DNA of 64,000 nucleotides, taken from the NCBI RefSeq assembly GCF_023639785.1, contig NZ_CP098325.1, positions 1,178,001 through 1,242,000 on the forward strand, written 5' to 3'. Positions 18,080 to 28,390 of this stretch are shown one piece after another (the first letter of the stretch is position 1; every line of letters starts with the position of its first letter). A program made the translations under genes and the position numbers. The stretch is from Leclercia adecarboxylata. Its GTDB lineage: Bacteria > Pseudomonadota > Gammaproteobacteria > Enterobacterales > Enterobacteriaceae. The notes beneath the pieces are model-generated. The model saw only the letters and a program-made list of their open reading frames with translations. It had not been told where the DNA came from and did no database searches.

Positions 18080-18876
18080 ACCGCTCGTTTCCCCAGCGGC
18101 ACCACCAGCGGCGTGCCCGCCACCGGGTCGTCAATGATCATGCAGCGCATGCCGTAGATCCGCTCGATCAGTTCCGGGGTAACAATCGCTTTCGGCGCGC
18201 CTTCCGCCACAATCCTGCCATCTCGCAGGGCAATCAGATGGGTGGCATAGCGGCAGGCCTGGTTAAGGTCGTGCAGCACCGCCGCCAGGGTAAAGCCCTG
18301 GGTGCGGTTCAGATCGCTCAGCAGTTCCAGCAGGTCGATCTGATGGCTGATATCCAGCCAGGTGGTCGGCTCGTCCAGCAGCATGATCGACGTCTCCTGG
18401 GCCAGCACCATCGCAATCCACGCCCGCTGGCGCTGCCCGCCGGAGAGCGTGTCCACGCTCTGCGCCGCCAGGTCGGTGATGCCGGTGGCCTGCATCGCGC
18501 GGGTGACCGCCACCTCATCCTCTTTACGCCAGCGGGTAAACAGCGGCTGGTGCGGATAGCGCCCGCGCGCCACCAGTTCCTGAACGGTGATATCCCCCGG
18601 CGTGGTGGCGTTTTGCGCCAGCAGCCCAACCCGGCGCGCCACCTCTTTGCTGGCAAAGCGCTGGATCTGCTCCCCGTCGAGATACACGCTGCCGTGCAGC
18701 GGCGTCATCAGACGGCTCAGGGTGCGCAGCAGCGTCGATTTCCCGCAGCCGTTGGGGCCGATAATGGCGGTGAAGTGGCCGTCGGGGATCGCCACCTGCA
18801 AATTTTCAGCCACGATTTTTTTACCGTAGCCGAGGGTCAGATTGTCGCCGCGCAAGCGGGTTGCAGTCTCTGTCAT
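18076..18876 (-). CDS. fepC: Ferric enterobactin ABC transporter ATPase FepC
   Basis: A 266-residue ATP-binding subunit (about 271 in E. coli) that powers FepDG-mediated uptake of ferric enterobactin through the inner membrane. Walker A is IGPNGCGKST (about residues 39-48), the ABC signature DTLSGGQRQRAWIAM, Walker B IMLLDEPTTWLD and the switch His in AAVLHDLNQA. ATG 18876 (MTETATRLRGDNLTLGYG) is chosen because it overlaps the fepG stop by 4 bp; further upstream the frame runs into fepG. It is last in fepDGC. Confidence 0.96.
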   Translation of the reverse strand: MTETATRLRGDNLTLGYGKKIVAENLQVAIPDGHFTAIIGPNGCGKSTLLRTLSRLMTPLHGSVYLDGEQIQRFASKEVARRVGLLAQNATTPGDITVQELVARGRYPHQPLFTRWRKEDEVAVTRAMQATGITDLAAQSVDTLSGGQRQRAWIAMVLAQETSIMLLDEPTTWLDISHQIDLLELLSDLNRTQGFTLAAVLHDLNQACRYATHLIALRDGRIVAEGAPKAIVTPELIERIYGMRCMIIDDPVAGTPLVVPLGKRAV

Positions 18877-19862
18877 TTCTTGCGGGACTCCTGAACAAGC
18901 AAGACGATGAGGTAGATCCCGCCAAGACTGACGGTTACCACCCCCACCGGAAGTTGATACGGCATAAACAGCTGCTGGGCGCAGAGATCTGCCGCCAGCA
19001 GCAGGAGCGATCCGCACAGCGCCGACTGGGTTAACCCCCAGCGGGCGGTGCCGCTCAGACGGCGGGCGATGTGCGGCGCCACCAGCGCAATAAAGGAGAT
19101 CGGCCCGGCGATGGCGGTGGCCGCGGCGGTTAGCACCACCGCCACCAGCATCAGCAGCAGTCGCGAACGCTCGACGCTGACGCCCAGCGCACAGGCGCTG
19201 TCGTCGCCCATCTCCAGCAGGCGCATGCGCTTCATCATCAGCCACGCGCAGATAAACATCAGCACGATCAGCGGGGCGGCAGGCAGGGTTTTGGCCCAGG
19301 TCAGGCCGTTGAGCGACCCGGCGAACCACAGCCCGGCCGAGAGCGAGGTCTCCAGCGACGCCTGCAGCAGTAGCCAGGTATTAAAGGCCATCAGCATGGC
19401 GCGCATGCCGATACCGATGATGATCAGGCGGAAGGTTTCGATCCCGTCGCGCCAGGCCAGCAACCAGACGACGAGCGAGGTCAGAATACCGCCCGCCATC
19501 GCCGCCAGCGTGATGGCCGTCAGATGCTGACCAAACAGCACCATCGCCACCAGCACGCCGCTCCAGGCCCCGGTGTTAAAGCCCATCACGTCCGGACTGC
19601 CGAGCGGGTTGCGCATCAGCGACTGGAATATCGCGCCGCTGATCCCCAGCGCCGCGCCCACCAGCAGCGCCATCGTCACGCGCGGCAGCCGCCATTCGTT
19701 GACCACCATGGTGATATTGCGCGGGGCACTGCCGGTAAGGGCATCCAGAACCTGAGTGAAATCAAGTACCACCGCGCCGCTCTTAAGGCTGAACATCGCC
19801 ACGCCGAGGCTGACCAGCACCAGCACCAGGCAGCTGAACACTAAACGTCGGGACGGGGCCAT
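18873..19862 (-). CDS. fepG: Ferric enterobactin ABC permease FepG
   Basis: A 329-residue FecCD/BtuC-type permease with about ten membrane helices, one of the two subunits of the FepDG channel. It shows WRLPRVTMALLVGAALGISG and RNPLGSPDVMGFNTGAW, and the C-terminal coupling region GPISFIALVAPHIARRLSG that contacts FepC. I start at ATG 19862 (MAPSRRLVFSC), which overlaps the fepD stop by one base (TGATG). The frame stays open far upstream through fepD, but that is read-through of another gene in a shifted frame. Confidence 0.96.
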   Translation of the reverse strand: MAPSRRLVFSCLVLVLVSLGVAMFSLKSGAVVLDFTQVLDALTGSAPRNITMVVNEWRLPRVTMALLVGAALGISGAIFQSLMRNPLGSPDVMGFNTGAWSGVLVAMVLFGQHLTAITLAAMAGGILTSLVVWLLAWRDGIETFRLIIIGIGMRAMLMAFNTWLLLQASLETSLSAGLWFAGSLNGLTWAKTLPAAPLIVLMFICAWLMMKRMRLLEMGDDSACALGVSVERSRLLLMLVAVVLTAAATAIAGPISFIALVAPHIARRLSGTARWGLTQSALCGSLLLLAADLCAQQLFMPYQLPVGVVTVSLGGIYLIVLLVQESRKK

Positions 19863-20866
19863 CACAGGGCACCTCCGCGCTGGCGGCGCACCAGGAAGAT
19901 CAGCACCGGCGCGCCGATAAAGGCGCTGACCACCGAGACGCGCAGCTCCCCGGGCACCAGCAGACGCCCCAGAATATCGGCAAACAGCAGCAGGGCAGGG
20001 GTGGCGAGCAGGGTGACCGGCAGCGACCAGCGGTGATCCGCCCCCACCAGCCAGCGGGCCATGTGCGGCATCATCAGGCCGATAAAGGCGATGGGGCCGA
20101 CCACCGCCGTGGCGCTTCCGCACAATACGGTGATGGTCAGTAACCCCAGCAGCTGGGTGCGCGCCACGCGGCTGCCCAGCGCGGTGGCGGTATCGCTGCC
20201 GAGGCTCAGGCTGTTCAGCGCCCGGCTCAACAGCAGGGCTACCGCGGCGGCAACCAGCACCGGCACGCTCACCACCTGTAATGTTTGCAGGGTACGGATA
20301 TCCAGCGAGCCCGCCTGCCAGAAGCGCAGCTGGTCGTAGACGTCCGGGTTGAGCAGGGCGATGCCGTTGGAGAGGCCCTCCAGCACCGCGCCCAGCGCCA
20401 CGCCCGCAAGCGTCAGGCGCACCGGGCTGAGCTGGCCCCCGCCCTGGCTGCCGGTGAAGGCCACCAGCAGGGAGGCGGCAAACGCGCCGCACAGGGCCAT
20501 CACCAGCTGTTCACCGGGAGAGGAGAAACCAAACAGCGCCGCCCCCAGCACGATGGCGAAGCTCGCCCCGGCGTTAACGCCGAGAATGCCCGGATCGGCC
20601 AGCGGGTTGCGGGTCAGGGTTTGCATCAACGCCCCGGCGAGACCGAGGGCGGCACCGGCCAGCAGCCCGGCAAGGGTGCGCGGCAGGCGGGCATCCCGGA
20701 CGATAGTGCAGTCGGCGCTTTGACAGGTAGCGGAGAAGGCATCGACCACCACCGAAAACGGCAGCGGTCTGGCACCCACCAACAGACTGAGGGCGATTGC
20801 CAGCGTGAGCAGTAACAGTAAGCCGGGCACGGCAACGGCGCGTGACGCGGAAAGGGAGTACGACAT
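19862..20866 (-). CDS. fepD: Ferric enterobactin ABC permease FepD
   Basis: A 334-residue FecCD-type permease, equal in length to E. coli FepD, forming the channel with FepG. Motifs seen are RLPRTLAGLLAGAALGLAGA, RNPLADPGILGVNAGASFAI and GPIAFIGLMMPHMARWLVG. I prefer ATG 20866 (MSYSLSASRA) over ATG 20878 because GGAT lies at a fitting distance and the length then matches the family. It is divergent from entS, with a near-consensus Fur box in between. Confidence 0.95.
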   Translation of the reverse strand: MSYSLSASRAVAVPGLLLLLTLAIALSLLVGARPLPFSVVVDAFSATCQSADCTIVRDARLPRTLAGLLAGAALGLAGALMQTLTRNPLADPGILGVNAGASFAIVLGAALFGFSSPGEQLVMALCGAFAASLLVAFTGSQGGGQLSPVRLTLAGVALGAVLEGLSNGIALLNPDVYDQLRFWQAGSLDIRTLQTLQVVSVPVLVAAAVALLLSRALNSLSLGSDTATALGSRVARTQLLGLLTITVLCGSATAVVGPIAFIGLMMPHMARWLVGADHRWSLPVTLLATPALLLFADILGRLLVPGELRVSVVSAFIGAPVLIFLVRRQRGGAL

Positions 20867-20883
20867 AGCTACATCCATGATTT

Positions 20884-20902
20884 GATAATGATAGTAATTA
20901 TC
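20884..20902. promoter_or_regulatory. Fur box, fepD-entS divergent promoter
   Basis: GATAATGATAGTAATTATC agrees with the consensus Fur box at 17 of 19 positions by hand count, the best match in the window. It lies 18 bp upstream of the fepD start and 76 bp upstream of entS. Confidence 0.93.
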
Positions 20903-20977
20903 GTTATCTATCTTATTTGGCTATGTTAGCATGTGCGGCCATGGAATTGGTACAAAAGAAACCATTAAGGCTTTGTA

Positions 20978-22213
20978 ATGACCCGACAATCCTGGCTGCT
21001 CAACCTCAGCCTGCTGAAGACCCATCCGGCGTTTCGTGCTGTTTTTATTGCCCGTTTTATCTCCATTTTGTCCCTTGGCCTGCTCGGCGTAGCCGTACCT
21101 GTGCAAATCCAGATGATGACCCACTCCAGCTGGCTGGTGGGGCTCTCCGTCACCCTGACCGGCGGGGCGATGTTTATTGGCCTGATGGTGGGCGGGGTGC
21201 TGGCGGATCGCTACGAACGTAAGAAGCTGATTCTGCTGGCCCGCGGCACCTGCGGGGTGGGGTTTGTCGGCCTGTGTCTGAACGCCATGCTGCCGGAGCC
21301 GTCGTTGATTGCGATTTACGCCCTCGGCCTGTGGGACGGCTTTTTTGCCTCCCTTGGCGTAACCGCGCTGCTGGCGGCGACACCTGCGCTGGTGGGGCGC
21401 GAGAACCTGATGCAGGCGGGGGCCATCACCATGCTCACCGTGCGGCTGGGATCGGTGATCTCGCCGATGGTCGGGGGGCTGCTGCTCGGCACCGGGAACG
21501 TGGCCTGGAACTACGGCCTGGCGGCCGCGGGTACCTTTATCACCACCTTAACCCTGCTGCGGCTGCCTTTACTGCCGCCTCCGCCGCAGCCGCGCGAACA
21601 TCCCCTGAAGTCCCTGCTGGCGGCAATCCGTTTTCTGTTCAGCAACCCGCTGATCGGCGGCATCGCCCTGCTGGGCGGGCTGCTGACGATGGCGAGCGCG
21701 GTGCGGGTGCTCTATCCGGCGCTGGCGTTGGAGTGGCAGATGAGCGTCTCGCAGATTGGCCTGCTGTATGCCGCCATCCCGCTGGGCGCGGCATTCGGGG
21801 CACTCACCAGCGGCAACCTGGCCCAGAGCGCGCGTCCGGGGCTGATTATGCTGCTGGCGACCCTGGCCTCGTTTATCGCTATCGGCTTCTTTAGCCTGAT
21901 GCCGGTCTGGGCCCTGGGCGTGGTCTGTCTGGCGCTGTTCGGCTGGCTGAGCGCGGTGAGTTCGCTGTTGCAGTACACCCTGATCCAGACCCAGACCCCG
22001 GAGGCGATGCTCGGGCGAATCAACGGCCTGTGGACGGCGCAGAACGTCACGGGGGATGCCATCGGCGCGGCGATACTGGGTGGGCTGGGCGCGATAATGA
22101 CCCCGGTGGCCTCGGCGAGCAGCAGCGGGTTTGTGCTGGCGATAGTAGGGGTGATGTTGCTGGTGGTGCTGGCGGAGTTACGCCGGTTCCGGCAGGAGGT
22201 TGCCACGGTTTAG
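20978..22213 (+). CDS. entS: Enterobactin exporter EntS (MFS)
   Basis: An inner-membrane major facilitator of 411 residues (416 in E. coli) that exports newly made enterobactin to the periplasm. It has about twelve membrane segments, with the MFS loop motif [19 protein letters not shown] after segment 2 (about residues 70-88). Its own Fur-controlled promoter is shared divergently with fepDGC, and REP-type repeats follow the stop. ATG 20978 gives the family N-terminus with [16 protein letters not shown]. Confidence 0.96.
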   Translation: MTRQSWLLNLSLLKTHPAFRAVFIARFISILSLGLLGVAVPVQIQMMTHSSWLVGLSVTLTGGAMFIGLMVGGVLADRYERKKLILLARGTCGVGFVGLCLNAMLPEPSLIAIYALGLWDGFFASLGVTALLAATPALVGRENLMQAGAITMLTVRLGSVISPMVGGLLLGTGNVAWNYGLAAAGTFITTLTLLRLPLLPPPPQPREHPLKSLLAAIRFLFSNPLIGGIALLGGLLTMASAVRVLYPALALEWQMSVSQIGLLYAAIPLGAAFGALTSGNLAQSARPGLIMLLATLASFIAIGFFSLMPVWALGVVCLALFGWLSAVSSLLQYTLIQTQTPEAMLGRINGLWTAQNVTGDAIGAAILGGLGAIMTPVASASSSGFVLAIVGVMLLVVLAELRRFRQEVATV

Positions 22214-22221
22214 CGGGGTGG

Positions 22222-22300
22222 AATATGCCGGGCGGCGGCTTCGCCTTGCCCGGCCTACGGTTTTCTCCCTCTCCCTGTGGGAGAGGGTCGGGGTGAGGGC
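22222..22300. repeat. REP unit plus CCCTCTCCC-type palindrome between entS and fepB
   Basis: GCCGGGCGGCGGCTTCGCC followed by TTGCCCGGCCTAC forms a REP hairpin. It is followed by TCCCTCTCCCTGTGGGAGAG and GGTCGGGGTGAGGG. The genes on either side converge here. Confidence 0.85.
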
Positions 22301-22314
22301 ATCAGGCCGCACGA

Positions 22315-23274
22315 TTATTTAAACAACGTCTCTAACCGCTCTAACACCCGCGTCGCACTGAAATAATCCAGACGGAAGGTCTCCGTGCCCAGCGCCCAGA
22401 CGCGTTTGTTTTGCACCGCCGGGAGGTGGGCCAGCAGCGGGTTGGCGTAAATCGCCGCCACGTCTTTCTGGTCGCCGGCAAACAGGAACAGCCCTTCGCC
22501 GTTCAGCCCGGCCGCCAGGTTTTCCCCCCCTAACTGCACGATGTCGTGGCGCTTGCCCTGACTCTGGGACGGGTTCAGCCCGGCGGGCAGGGCGGCAAGG
22601 GAGAAGCCTAACTGTTGCAGCAGCTTGCCCTGCGCCGATTCGGCGGTCCACAGGTTGGCGCTGTGGGCGGCGGCGGTATAGACAATGGCGTTAACCGGCT
22701 GCGGCGGCAGCGTCATCTGCTGCTTCACCCGGGCGAGCTGCTTATCAAATTCCGCAATCCGCGCCGCGGCCTGCTTCTCCTGGCCGGTAAGAGTGCCGAG
22801 CTGGGTCAGCAGCGCCTGCCAGCTTTTGTCGTCGTAATTAATGATAAGCGTCGGGGCGATGGCCGAGAGCTGATCGTAGAGCGCGACGGCGGAATCGCCC
22901 CCGGTGGCGCTGATCAGGATCAGATCCGGCATCTGGGCGGCAACGGCTTCGGCACTCGGCTCGCCGATATAGAGCCGCGCCAGCTTACGCTGTTTCGCGA
23001 TGTCGCCCCACTGGCGCAGGAAGCCCTGATCGTCCGCGACGCGGTTGTTTGGCGTGGTGGCACCGCTGGCGACCACCGGGGCGTCAATGGCCAGCAGAGA
23101 GCCGGTAAGGGTCACGCTGGTGGAGACAATGCGCGTCGGTTTGCTCTCAAGGGTATGAGTGCCACGGCTGTCGGTTACCTGACGCGGCCAGTCGGCGGCG
23201 ACGGCTGAGGTTAATCCTGAAATTAAAAGGCTGATGAAAAGCAGGGTGTTACGGCATGCGGCGGGCAGTTTCAC
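22315..23274 (-). CDS. fepB: Periplasmic ferric enterobactin-binding protein FepB
   Basis: A 319-residue class III periplasmic binding protein that hands ferric enterobactin from FepA to FepDGC. A signal peptide (residues 1 to about 27, ending TSAVAA) is followed by the two lobes typical of the family, with [20 protein letters not shown] and [20 protein letters not shown]. The start is GTG 23274 with AGGATG upstream. It is divergent from entC, with two Fur-like sites in between. Confidence 0.96.
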   Translation of the reverse strand: MKLPAACRNTLLFISLLISGLTSAVAADWPRQVTDSRGTHTLESKPTRIVSTSVTLTGSLLAIDAPVVASGATTPNNRVADDQGFLRQWGDIAKQRKLARLYIGEPSAEAVAAQMPDLILISATGGDSAVALYDQLSAIAPTLIINYDDKSWQALLTQLGTLTGQEKQAAARIAEFDKQLARVKQQMTLPPQPVNAIVYTAAAHSANLWTAESAQGKLLQQLGFSLAALPAGLNPSQSQGKRHDIVQLGGENLAAGLNGEGLFLFAGDQKDVAAIYANPLLAHLPAVQNKRVWALGTETFRLDYFSATRVLERLETLFK

Positions 23275-23299
23275 TAAGGGGCATCCTGTTTTTGTTGAA

Positions 23300-23318
23300 G
23301 TTAATGCTTCTCATTTTC
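23300..23318 (-). promoter_or_regulatory. Fur box near fepB
   Basis: Minus-strand GAAAATGAGAAGCATTAAC matches 15 of 19 consensus Fur positions by hand count and lies 26 bp upstream of the fepB start. Confidence 0.8.
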
Positions 23319-23414
23319 ATGAATGAGGCCGGGGGATGCAAGCGATAGTCGCACAAGTTGCGCGCTCTGCGGTTGACACCATCGCGCTCTGGGATTAGGT
23401 TAGCCAGCGAAAAT

Positions 23415-23433
23415 ATAAATGATAATAATTCTT
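23415..23433 (+). promoter_or_regulatory. Fur box near entC
   Basis: ATAAATGATAATAATTCTT matches about 13 of 19 consensus positions, with an uninterrupted AATGATAAT core. It lies 29 bp upstream of entC, placing the whole entCEBAH operon under iron control. Confidence 0.8.
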
Positions 23434-23461
23434 ACTGCTTTTATCATTTCAGGAGGATGAT

Positions 23462-24637
23462 ATGGATACGTCACTGGCTGAGGATGTTCAGCACACCGCG
23501 ACCCGGCTTTCAAAAGACAGCTTCTTTTTTATGTCGCCCTATCGCAGTTTTACCACCTCTGGCTGCTTTGCCCGTTTTTCCACTCCCGCCGTTGGCGGCG
23601 ACGATCCGGCGAGCCCATTCCAGCAGCAGCTGCACCAGGCCTTTGCCAACGCCAAAGCCGCAGGCATCAGCAACCCGGTGATGGTAGGGGCTATCCCCTT
23701 CGATACCCGCCAGCCGTCGTCGCTGTTTATCCCGGAGCAGTGGCAACCTTTTGCCCGCCCGGCGCGCCAGCAGTCTGCCCGCTATGCCACCCATTCGGCA
23801 CCGCTGACGGTGAAATCCCGCACCGAGATCCCGGCGCAGTTAGCGTTTGAAGAGATGGTGGCCCGCGCCGCCGCGCTCACCGCCACCCCGCGGGTCAACA
23901 AAGTGGTGCTCTCCAGGCTTATCGACATTGCCACCACAGAGAACATCGACAGCAGCGCCCTGCTGGAAAAACTGATTGCCCAGAACCCGGCCAGCTTTAA
24001 CTTCCACGTTCCGCTGGAGGACGGCGGAGTGCTGCTGGGGGCAAGCCCGGAGCTGTTGCTGCGTAAAGAGGGGGCGCACTTCAGCTCCCTGCCGCTGGCC
24101 GGTTCCGCACGTCGCCAGCCGGATGACATTCTCGATCGCGAGGCGGGCAACAAGCTGCTGGCCTCGGAAAAAGATCGCCACGAACACGAGCTGGTCACCC
24201 AGGCGATGAAAGCGGTGCTGGCTCCGCGCAGCCATCAGTTGACCATGCCTGCCTCTCCGCAGCTGGTCACCACCCCGACCCTGTGGCACCTGGCTACCCC
24301 GGTGGAAGGCGAGGCGCGTGAGCATGAAAACGCCCTGACCCTGGCCTGCCTGCTGCACCCGACCCCGGCATTGAGCGGCTTCCCGCACCTGGCGGCGAAA
24401 GCGCTGATTGCCGAGCTGGAGCCGTTCGACCGCGAACTGTTCGGCGGCATCGTCGGCTGGTGCGACAGCGAGGGCAACGGCGAGTGGGTGGTCACTATCC
24501 GCTGCGCGCGCATTCAGGCCAACAGCGTGCGCCTGTTTGCCGGGGCCGGGATTGTTCCGGCCTCATCGCCGGTGGCCGAATGGCGCGAAACCGGCGTGAA
24601 ACTGACCACCATGCTCAACGTTTTTGGCTTGCACTAA
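23462..24637 (+). CDS. entC: Isochorismate synthase EntC
   Basis: A 391-residue chorismate-utilising enzyme (same length as E. coli EntC) that converts chorismate to isochorismate, the first step to 2,3-dihydroxybenzoate. Family motifs in the C-terminal half include LVTQAMKAVLAP, TPTLWHLATPVEG and GIVGWCDSEGNGEWVVTIR, with Mg2+-binding Glu residues. ATG 23462 has AGGAGG 6 bp upstream. It is first in entCEBAH, with entE starting 9 bp after its stop. Confidence 0.98.
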   Translation: MDTSLAEDVQHTATRLSKDSFFFMSPYRSFTTSGCFARFSTPAVGGDDPASPFQQQLHQAFANAKAAGISNPVMVGAIPFDTRQPSSLFIPEQWQPFARPARQQSARYATHSAPLTVKSRTEIPAQLAFEEMVARAAALTATPRVNKVVLSRLIDIATTENIDSSALLEKLIAQNPASFNFHVPLEDGGVLLGASPELLLRKEGAHFSSLPLAGSARRQPDDILDREAGNKLLASEKDRHEHELVTQAMKAVLAPRSHQLTMPASPQLVTTPTLWHLATPVEGEAREHENALTLACLLHPTPALSGFPHLAAKALIAELEPFDRELFGGIVGWCDSEGNGEWVVTIRCARIQANSVRLFAGAGIVPASSPVAEWRETGVKLTTMLNVFGLH

Positions 24638-24646
24638 GGATTAAAC

Positions 24647-26257
24647 ATGACCCTTCCCTTTACCCGCTGGCCCGATGATTTTGCCCGCCGCTATCGTGAA
24701 AAAGGCTACTGGCAGGATCTGCCCCTGACGGACATTCTTACCCGTCACGCCGACAGCGACGCGCTGGCGATTATCGACGGCGAACGCCGCATCACGTACC
24801 GCCAGTTCCACCAGTCCGTCAACAACCTTGCCTCTGCGCTGCAGGCCAAAGGGATCAAGCGGGGCGAAACCGCCCTGGTGCAGCTGGGCAACGTCGCCGA
24901 GTTCTACATCACCTTTTTCGCGCTGTTGCAGGTGGGCGTGGCCCCGGTAAACGCGCTTTTCAGCCATCAGCGCAGCGAGCTGAACGCCTACGCTTTGCAG
25001 ATCAAACCAGCGCTACTGATTGCCGACCGTGAACACGCCCTGTTTGCCGGGGATGATTTCCTGAATACCTTTGTCGATCAGCACCGCGCCGTGCGCGTGG
25101 TGCTGTTACGCGGTGATGAGGGGGAACACGCCCTGGAAGCGTCGATTGCCCGAAAGGCGGAGAACTTTATCGCCACCCCGACGCCGGCCGACGAAGTGGC
25201 CTTCTTCCAGCTTTCCGGGGGGAGCACCGGCACGCCGAAGCTGATCCCGCGTACCCACAACGACTACCTCTACAGCATTCGTCGCAGCAACGAGATATGC
25301 GGCATCACCGCCCAAACCCGTTACCTGAACGCGCTGCCTGCCGCGCATAACTTCGCCATGAGCTCGCCGGGCACGCTGGGGATCTTTATGGCCGGGGGCT
25401 GCGTGGTGCTGGCTCACGATCCGAGCGCCACGCTCTGCTTCCCGCTGATCGAGCAGCATCAGGTCACCGTTACCTCGCTGGTGCCGCCTGCGGTCAGCCT
25501 GTGGTTACAGGCTATTGCGGAGGGGGCAGGCAATGCCCAGCTGGCGTCGCTGAAACTGTTGCAGGTGGGCGGGGCACGCCTTTCCGCAACCCTTGCGACC
25601 CGCATTCCGGCGGAGATTGGCTGCCAGCTTCAGCAGGTATTTGGCATGGCCGAGGGGCTGGTGAACTACACCGCCCTGGACGATACGCCGGAGCGCATCA
25701 TTAATACCCAGGGCCGCCCGATGTGTCCGGATGATGAAGTCTGGGTGGCCGATGAGCACGGTAATCCGCTGCCACACGGCGAGGTGGGGCGTCTGATGAC
25801 CCGCGGGCCGTACACCTTCCGCGGCTATTTCAACAGCCCGGAGCACAACGCCAGCGCCTTCGATGAGAACGGCTTTTACTGCTCCGGGGATCTGATCGCC
25901 ATTGACGAGCAGGGCTACATCACCGTGCAGGGGCGCGAGAAGGATCAGATCAACCGTGGCGGAGAGAAGATTGCCGCCGAAGAGGTGGAGAACCTGCTGC
26001 TGCGCCACGAGGCGGTGATCCACGCCGCGCTGGTGAGCATGGAGGACAGCCTGCTGGGCGAGAAGAGCTGCGCGTATCTGGTGGTGAAAAAGCCCCTGCG
26101 CGCGGTGGAGGTGCGCCGCTTCCTGCGCGAGCAGGGCGTGGCTGAATTCAAGCTGCCGGATCGCGTGGAGTGCCTGGAGGCACTGCCGCTGACGCCGGTG
26201 GGGAAAGTCGATAAAAAACAATTACGCCTGTGGCTGGCCGAACGGGCGCAGGGCTGA
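24647..26257 (+). CDS. entE: 2,3-dihydroxybenzoate-AMP ligase EntE
   Basis: A stand-alone adenylation enzyme of 536 residues (same as E. coli) that activates 2,3-dihydroxybenzoate with ATP and loads it on the aryl carrier domain of EntB. Motifs: [20 protein letters not shown] (near residue 187), [40 protein letters not shown] and the C-terminal Lys in [12 protein letters not shown]. It lies between entC and entB with short spacers. Confidence 0.98.
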   Translation: MTLPFTRWPDDFARRYREKGYWQDLPLTDILTRHADSDALAIIDGERRITYRQFHQSVNNLASALQAKGIKRGETALVQLGNVAEFYITFFALLQVGVAPVNALFSHQRSELNAYALQIKPALLIADREHALFAGDDFLNTFVDQHRAVRVVLLRGDEGEHALEASIARKAENFIATPTPADEVAFFQLSGGSTGTPKLIPRTHNDYLYSIRRSNEICGITAQTRYLNALPAAHNFAMSSPGTLGIFMAGGCVVLAHDPSATLCFPLIEQHQVTVTSLVPPAVSLWLQAIAEGAGNAQLASLKLLQVGGARLSATLATRIPAEIGCQLQQVFGMAEGLVNYTALDDTPERIINTQGRPMCPDDEVWVADEHGNPLPHGEVGRLMTRGPYTFRGYFNSPEHNASAFDENGFYCSGDLIAIDEQGYITVQGREKDQINRGGEKIAAEEVENLLLRHEAVIHAALVSMEDSLLGEKSCAYLVVKKPLRAVEVRRFLREQGVAEFKLPDRVECLEALPLTPVGKVDKKQLRLWLAERAQG

Positions 26258-26268
26258 GGAGCAAGACG

Positions 26269-27123
26269 ATGGCAATTCCAAAATTAACCGGTTACGCGCT
26301 GCCAGGGGCGGCCGATCTGCCGACCAACAAAGTGAGCTGGGCGATGGAGCCTTCCCGCGCCGCGCTGCTGATCCACGATATGCAGGAGTATTTCCTCAAC
26401 TTCTGGGGCGATAACTGCCCGATGATGGCCCAGGTGGTGGCGAACATCGCCCGCCTGCGCGACTACTGCAAACAGCAGGGCATTCCGGTTTACTACACCG
26501 CCCAGCCAAAAGAGCAGAGCGATGAAGATCGCGCCCTGCTGAACGACATGTGGGGGCCGGGCCTGACCCGCTCGCCTGAGCAGCAGCGCATTGTCGCGGA
26601 ACTGACGCCGGACGAGGCCGACACCGTGCTGGTGAAGTGGCGCTACAGCGCGTTTCACCGCTCGCCGCTGGAGCAGATGCTGAAAGAGACCGGCCGCGAC
26701 CAGCTGATCATCACCGGCGTATACGCCCACATCGGCTGCATGACCACCGCCACCGACGCCTTTATGCGCGACATTCAGCCGTTCTTTGTCGCCGATGCGC
26801 TGGCAGATTTCACCCGTGACGAGCATCTGATGTCGCTCAAGTACGTGGCCGGTCGTTCCGGGCGCGTGGTGACCACCGACGAGCTGCTGCCCTCCATCCC
26901 TGCCTCGAAAGAGGCGCTGCGGGAACTGATCCTGCCGCTGCTGGATGAGTCCGACGAGCCGATGGATGATGAAAACCTGATCGACTACGGTCTGGATTCA
27001 GTACGCATGATGGCCCTGGCGGCGCGCTGGCGCAAAGTGCATGGCGACATCGACTTCGTGATGCTGGCGAAAAACCCAACCATTGACGCCTGGTGGGCGC
27101 TGCTCTCCCGCGAGGTGAAATGA
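26269..27123 (+). CDS. entB: Isochorismatase / aryl carrier protein EntB
   Basis: A bifunctional 284-residue protein. The N-terminal isochorismatase domain (about 1-205; ALLIHDMQEYFLNFW, ITGVYAHIGCMTTATDAF) converts isochorismate to 2,3-dihydro-2,3-dihydroxybenzoate. The C-terminal aryl carrier domain (about 210-284; LIDYGLDSVRMMALAARW) bears the phosphopantetheine Ser at residue 244. ATG 26269 is chosen for GAGGAGC about 8 bp upstream and the family N-terminus MAIPKLTGYALP. The stop overlaps the beginning of entA. The carrier Ser needs a phosphopantetheinyl transferase encoded outside this window. Confidence 0.97.
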   Translation: MAIPKLTGYALPGAADLPTNKVSWAMEPSRAALLIHDMQEYFLNFWGDNCPMMAQVVANIARLRDYCKQQGIPVYYTAQPKEQSDEDRALLNDMWGPGLTRSPEQQRIVAELTPDEADTVLVKWRYSAFHRSPLEQMLKETGRDQLIITGVYAHIGCMTTATDAFMRDIQPFFVADALADFTRDEHLMSLKYVAGRSGRVVTTDELLPSIPASKEALRELILPLLDESDEPMDDENLIDYGLDSVRMMALAARWRKVHGDIDFVMLAKNPTIDAWWALLSREVK

Positions 27124-27872
27124 TGCTGGATTTCACCGGGAAAACCGTCTGGGTGACCGGGGCCGGAAAAGGCATCGGTTACGCCACCGCCCAGGCGTTT
27201 GCTGAGGCGGGGGCAAGGGTGACGGGCTTTGACGTCGCCTTCCCGCAGGCGAGCTATCCCTTTGCCACCGAAGTGCTGAACGTGGCTGACGCTGTTCAGG
27301 TAAACGAGGTTTGCGGGCGGCTGCTGGCGAACCTCGAACGCCTGGACGTGCTGGTTAACGCTGCCGGTATTCTGCGTATGGGGGCAACGGACCAGCTGTC
27401 GCAGGACGACTGGCAGCAGACCTTTGCGGTCAACGTGGGCGGGGCGTTTAACCTGTTCCAGCAGACGATGGGCCAGTTCCGTCGTCAGCAGGGCGGGGCG
27501 ATTGTCACCGTGGCCTCCGACGCGGCCCACACCCCGCGCATCGGCATGAGCGCGTACGGCGCCTCGAAAGCGGCGCTGAAAAGCCTGGCCCTGACCGTTG
27601 GCCTTGAGCTGGCGGGCAGCGGTGTGCGCTGTAATCTGGTCTCGCCTGGATCCACCGATACCGACATGCAGCGCACCCTGTGGGTGAGCGACGATGCCGA
27701 GCAGCAGCGCATTCGCGGCTTCGGGGAGCAGTTCAAGCTGGGTATTCCGCTGGGCAAAATCGCCCGTCCGCAGGAGATCGCCAGCACGGTGCTGTTTCTC
27801 GCCTCTGACCACGCCAGCCACATCACGTTGCAGGATATCGTGGTGGACGGCGGCTCTACGCTGGGGGCCTAG
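27123..27872 (+). CDS. entA: 2,3-dihydro-2,3-dihydroxybenzoate dehydrogenase EntA
   Basis: A short-chain dehydrogenase of 249 residues that oxidises EntB's product to 2,3-dihydroxybenzoate with NAD+. TGAGKGIGYATAQAF is the nucleotide-binding motif (about residues 10-24), NAAGIL follows, and the catalytic S, YGASK and downstream SPGSTDTDM are in place. Two consecutive ATGs occur (27120 and 27123); I choose the second because GAGG then lies 7 bp upstream. The difference is one Met. Confidence 0.96.
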   Translation: MLDFTGKTVWVTGAGKGIGYATAQAFAEAGARVTGFDVAFPQASYPFATEVLNVADAVQVNEVCGRLLANLERLDVLVNAAGILRMGATDQLSQDDWQQTFAVNVGGAFNLFQQTMGQFRRQQGGAIVTVASDAAHTPRIGMSAYGASKAALKSLALTVGLELAGSGVRCNLVSPGSTDTDMQRTLWVSDDAEQQRIRGFGEQFKLGIPLGKIARPQEIASTVLFLASDHASHITLQDIVVDGGSTLGA

Positions 27873-28286
<414 letters not shown>

Positions 28287-28302
28287 AGTGAGATTGTGCG
28301 TG

Positions 28303-28390
28303 CTGGCCCCTCACCCTAACCCTCTCCCCATAGGGGAGAGGGAACGATTACACCCTCTCCCCTATGGGGAGAGGGCCGGGGTGAGGGGTT
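28303..28390. repeat. Two CCCTCTCCC-type palindromes between entH and the M20 peptidase gene
   Basis: CCCCTCACCCTAACCCTCTC with CCCATAGGGGAGAGGG, then a second copy ACCCTCTCCCCTATGGGGAG with AGGGCCGGGGTGAGGGG. The genes converge on this point, so the hairpins may stop transcription from both sides. Confidence 0.8.
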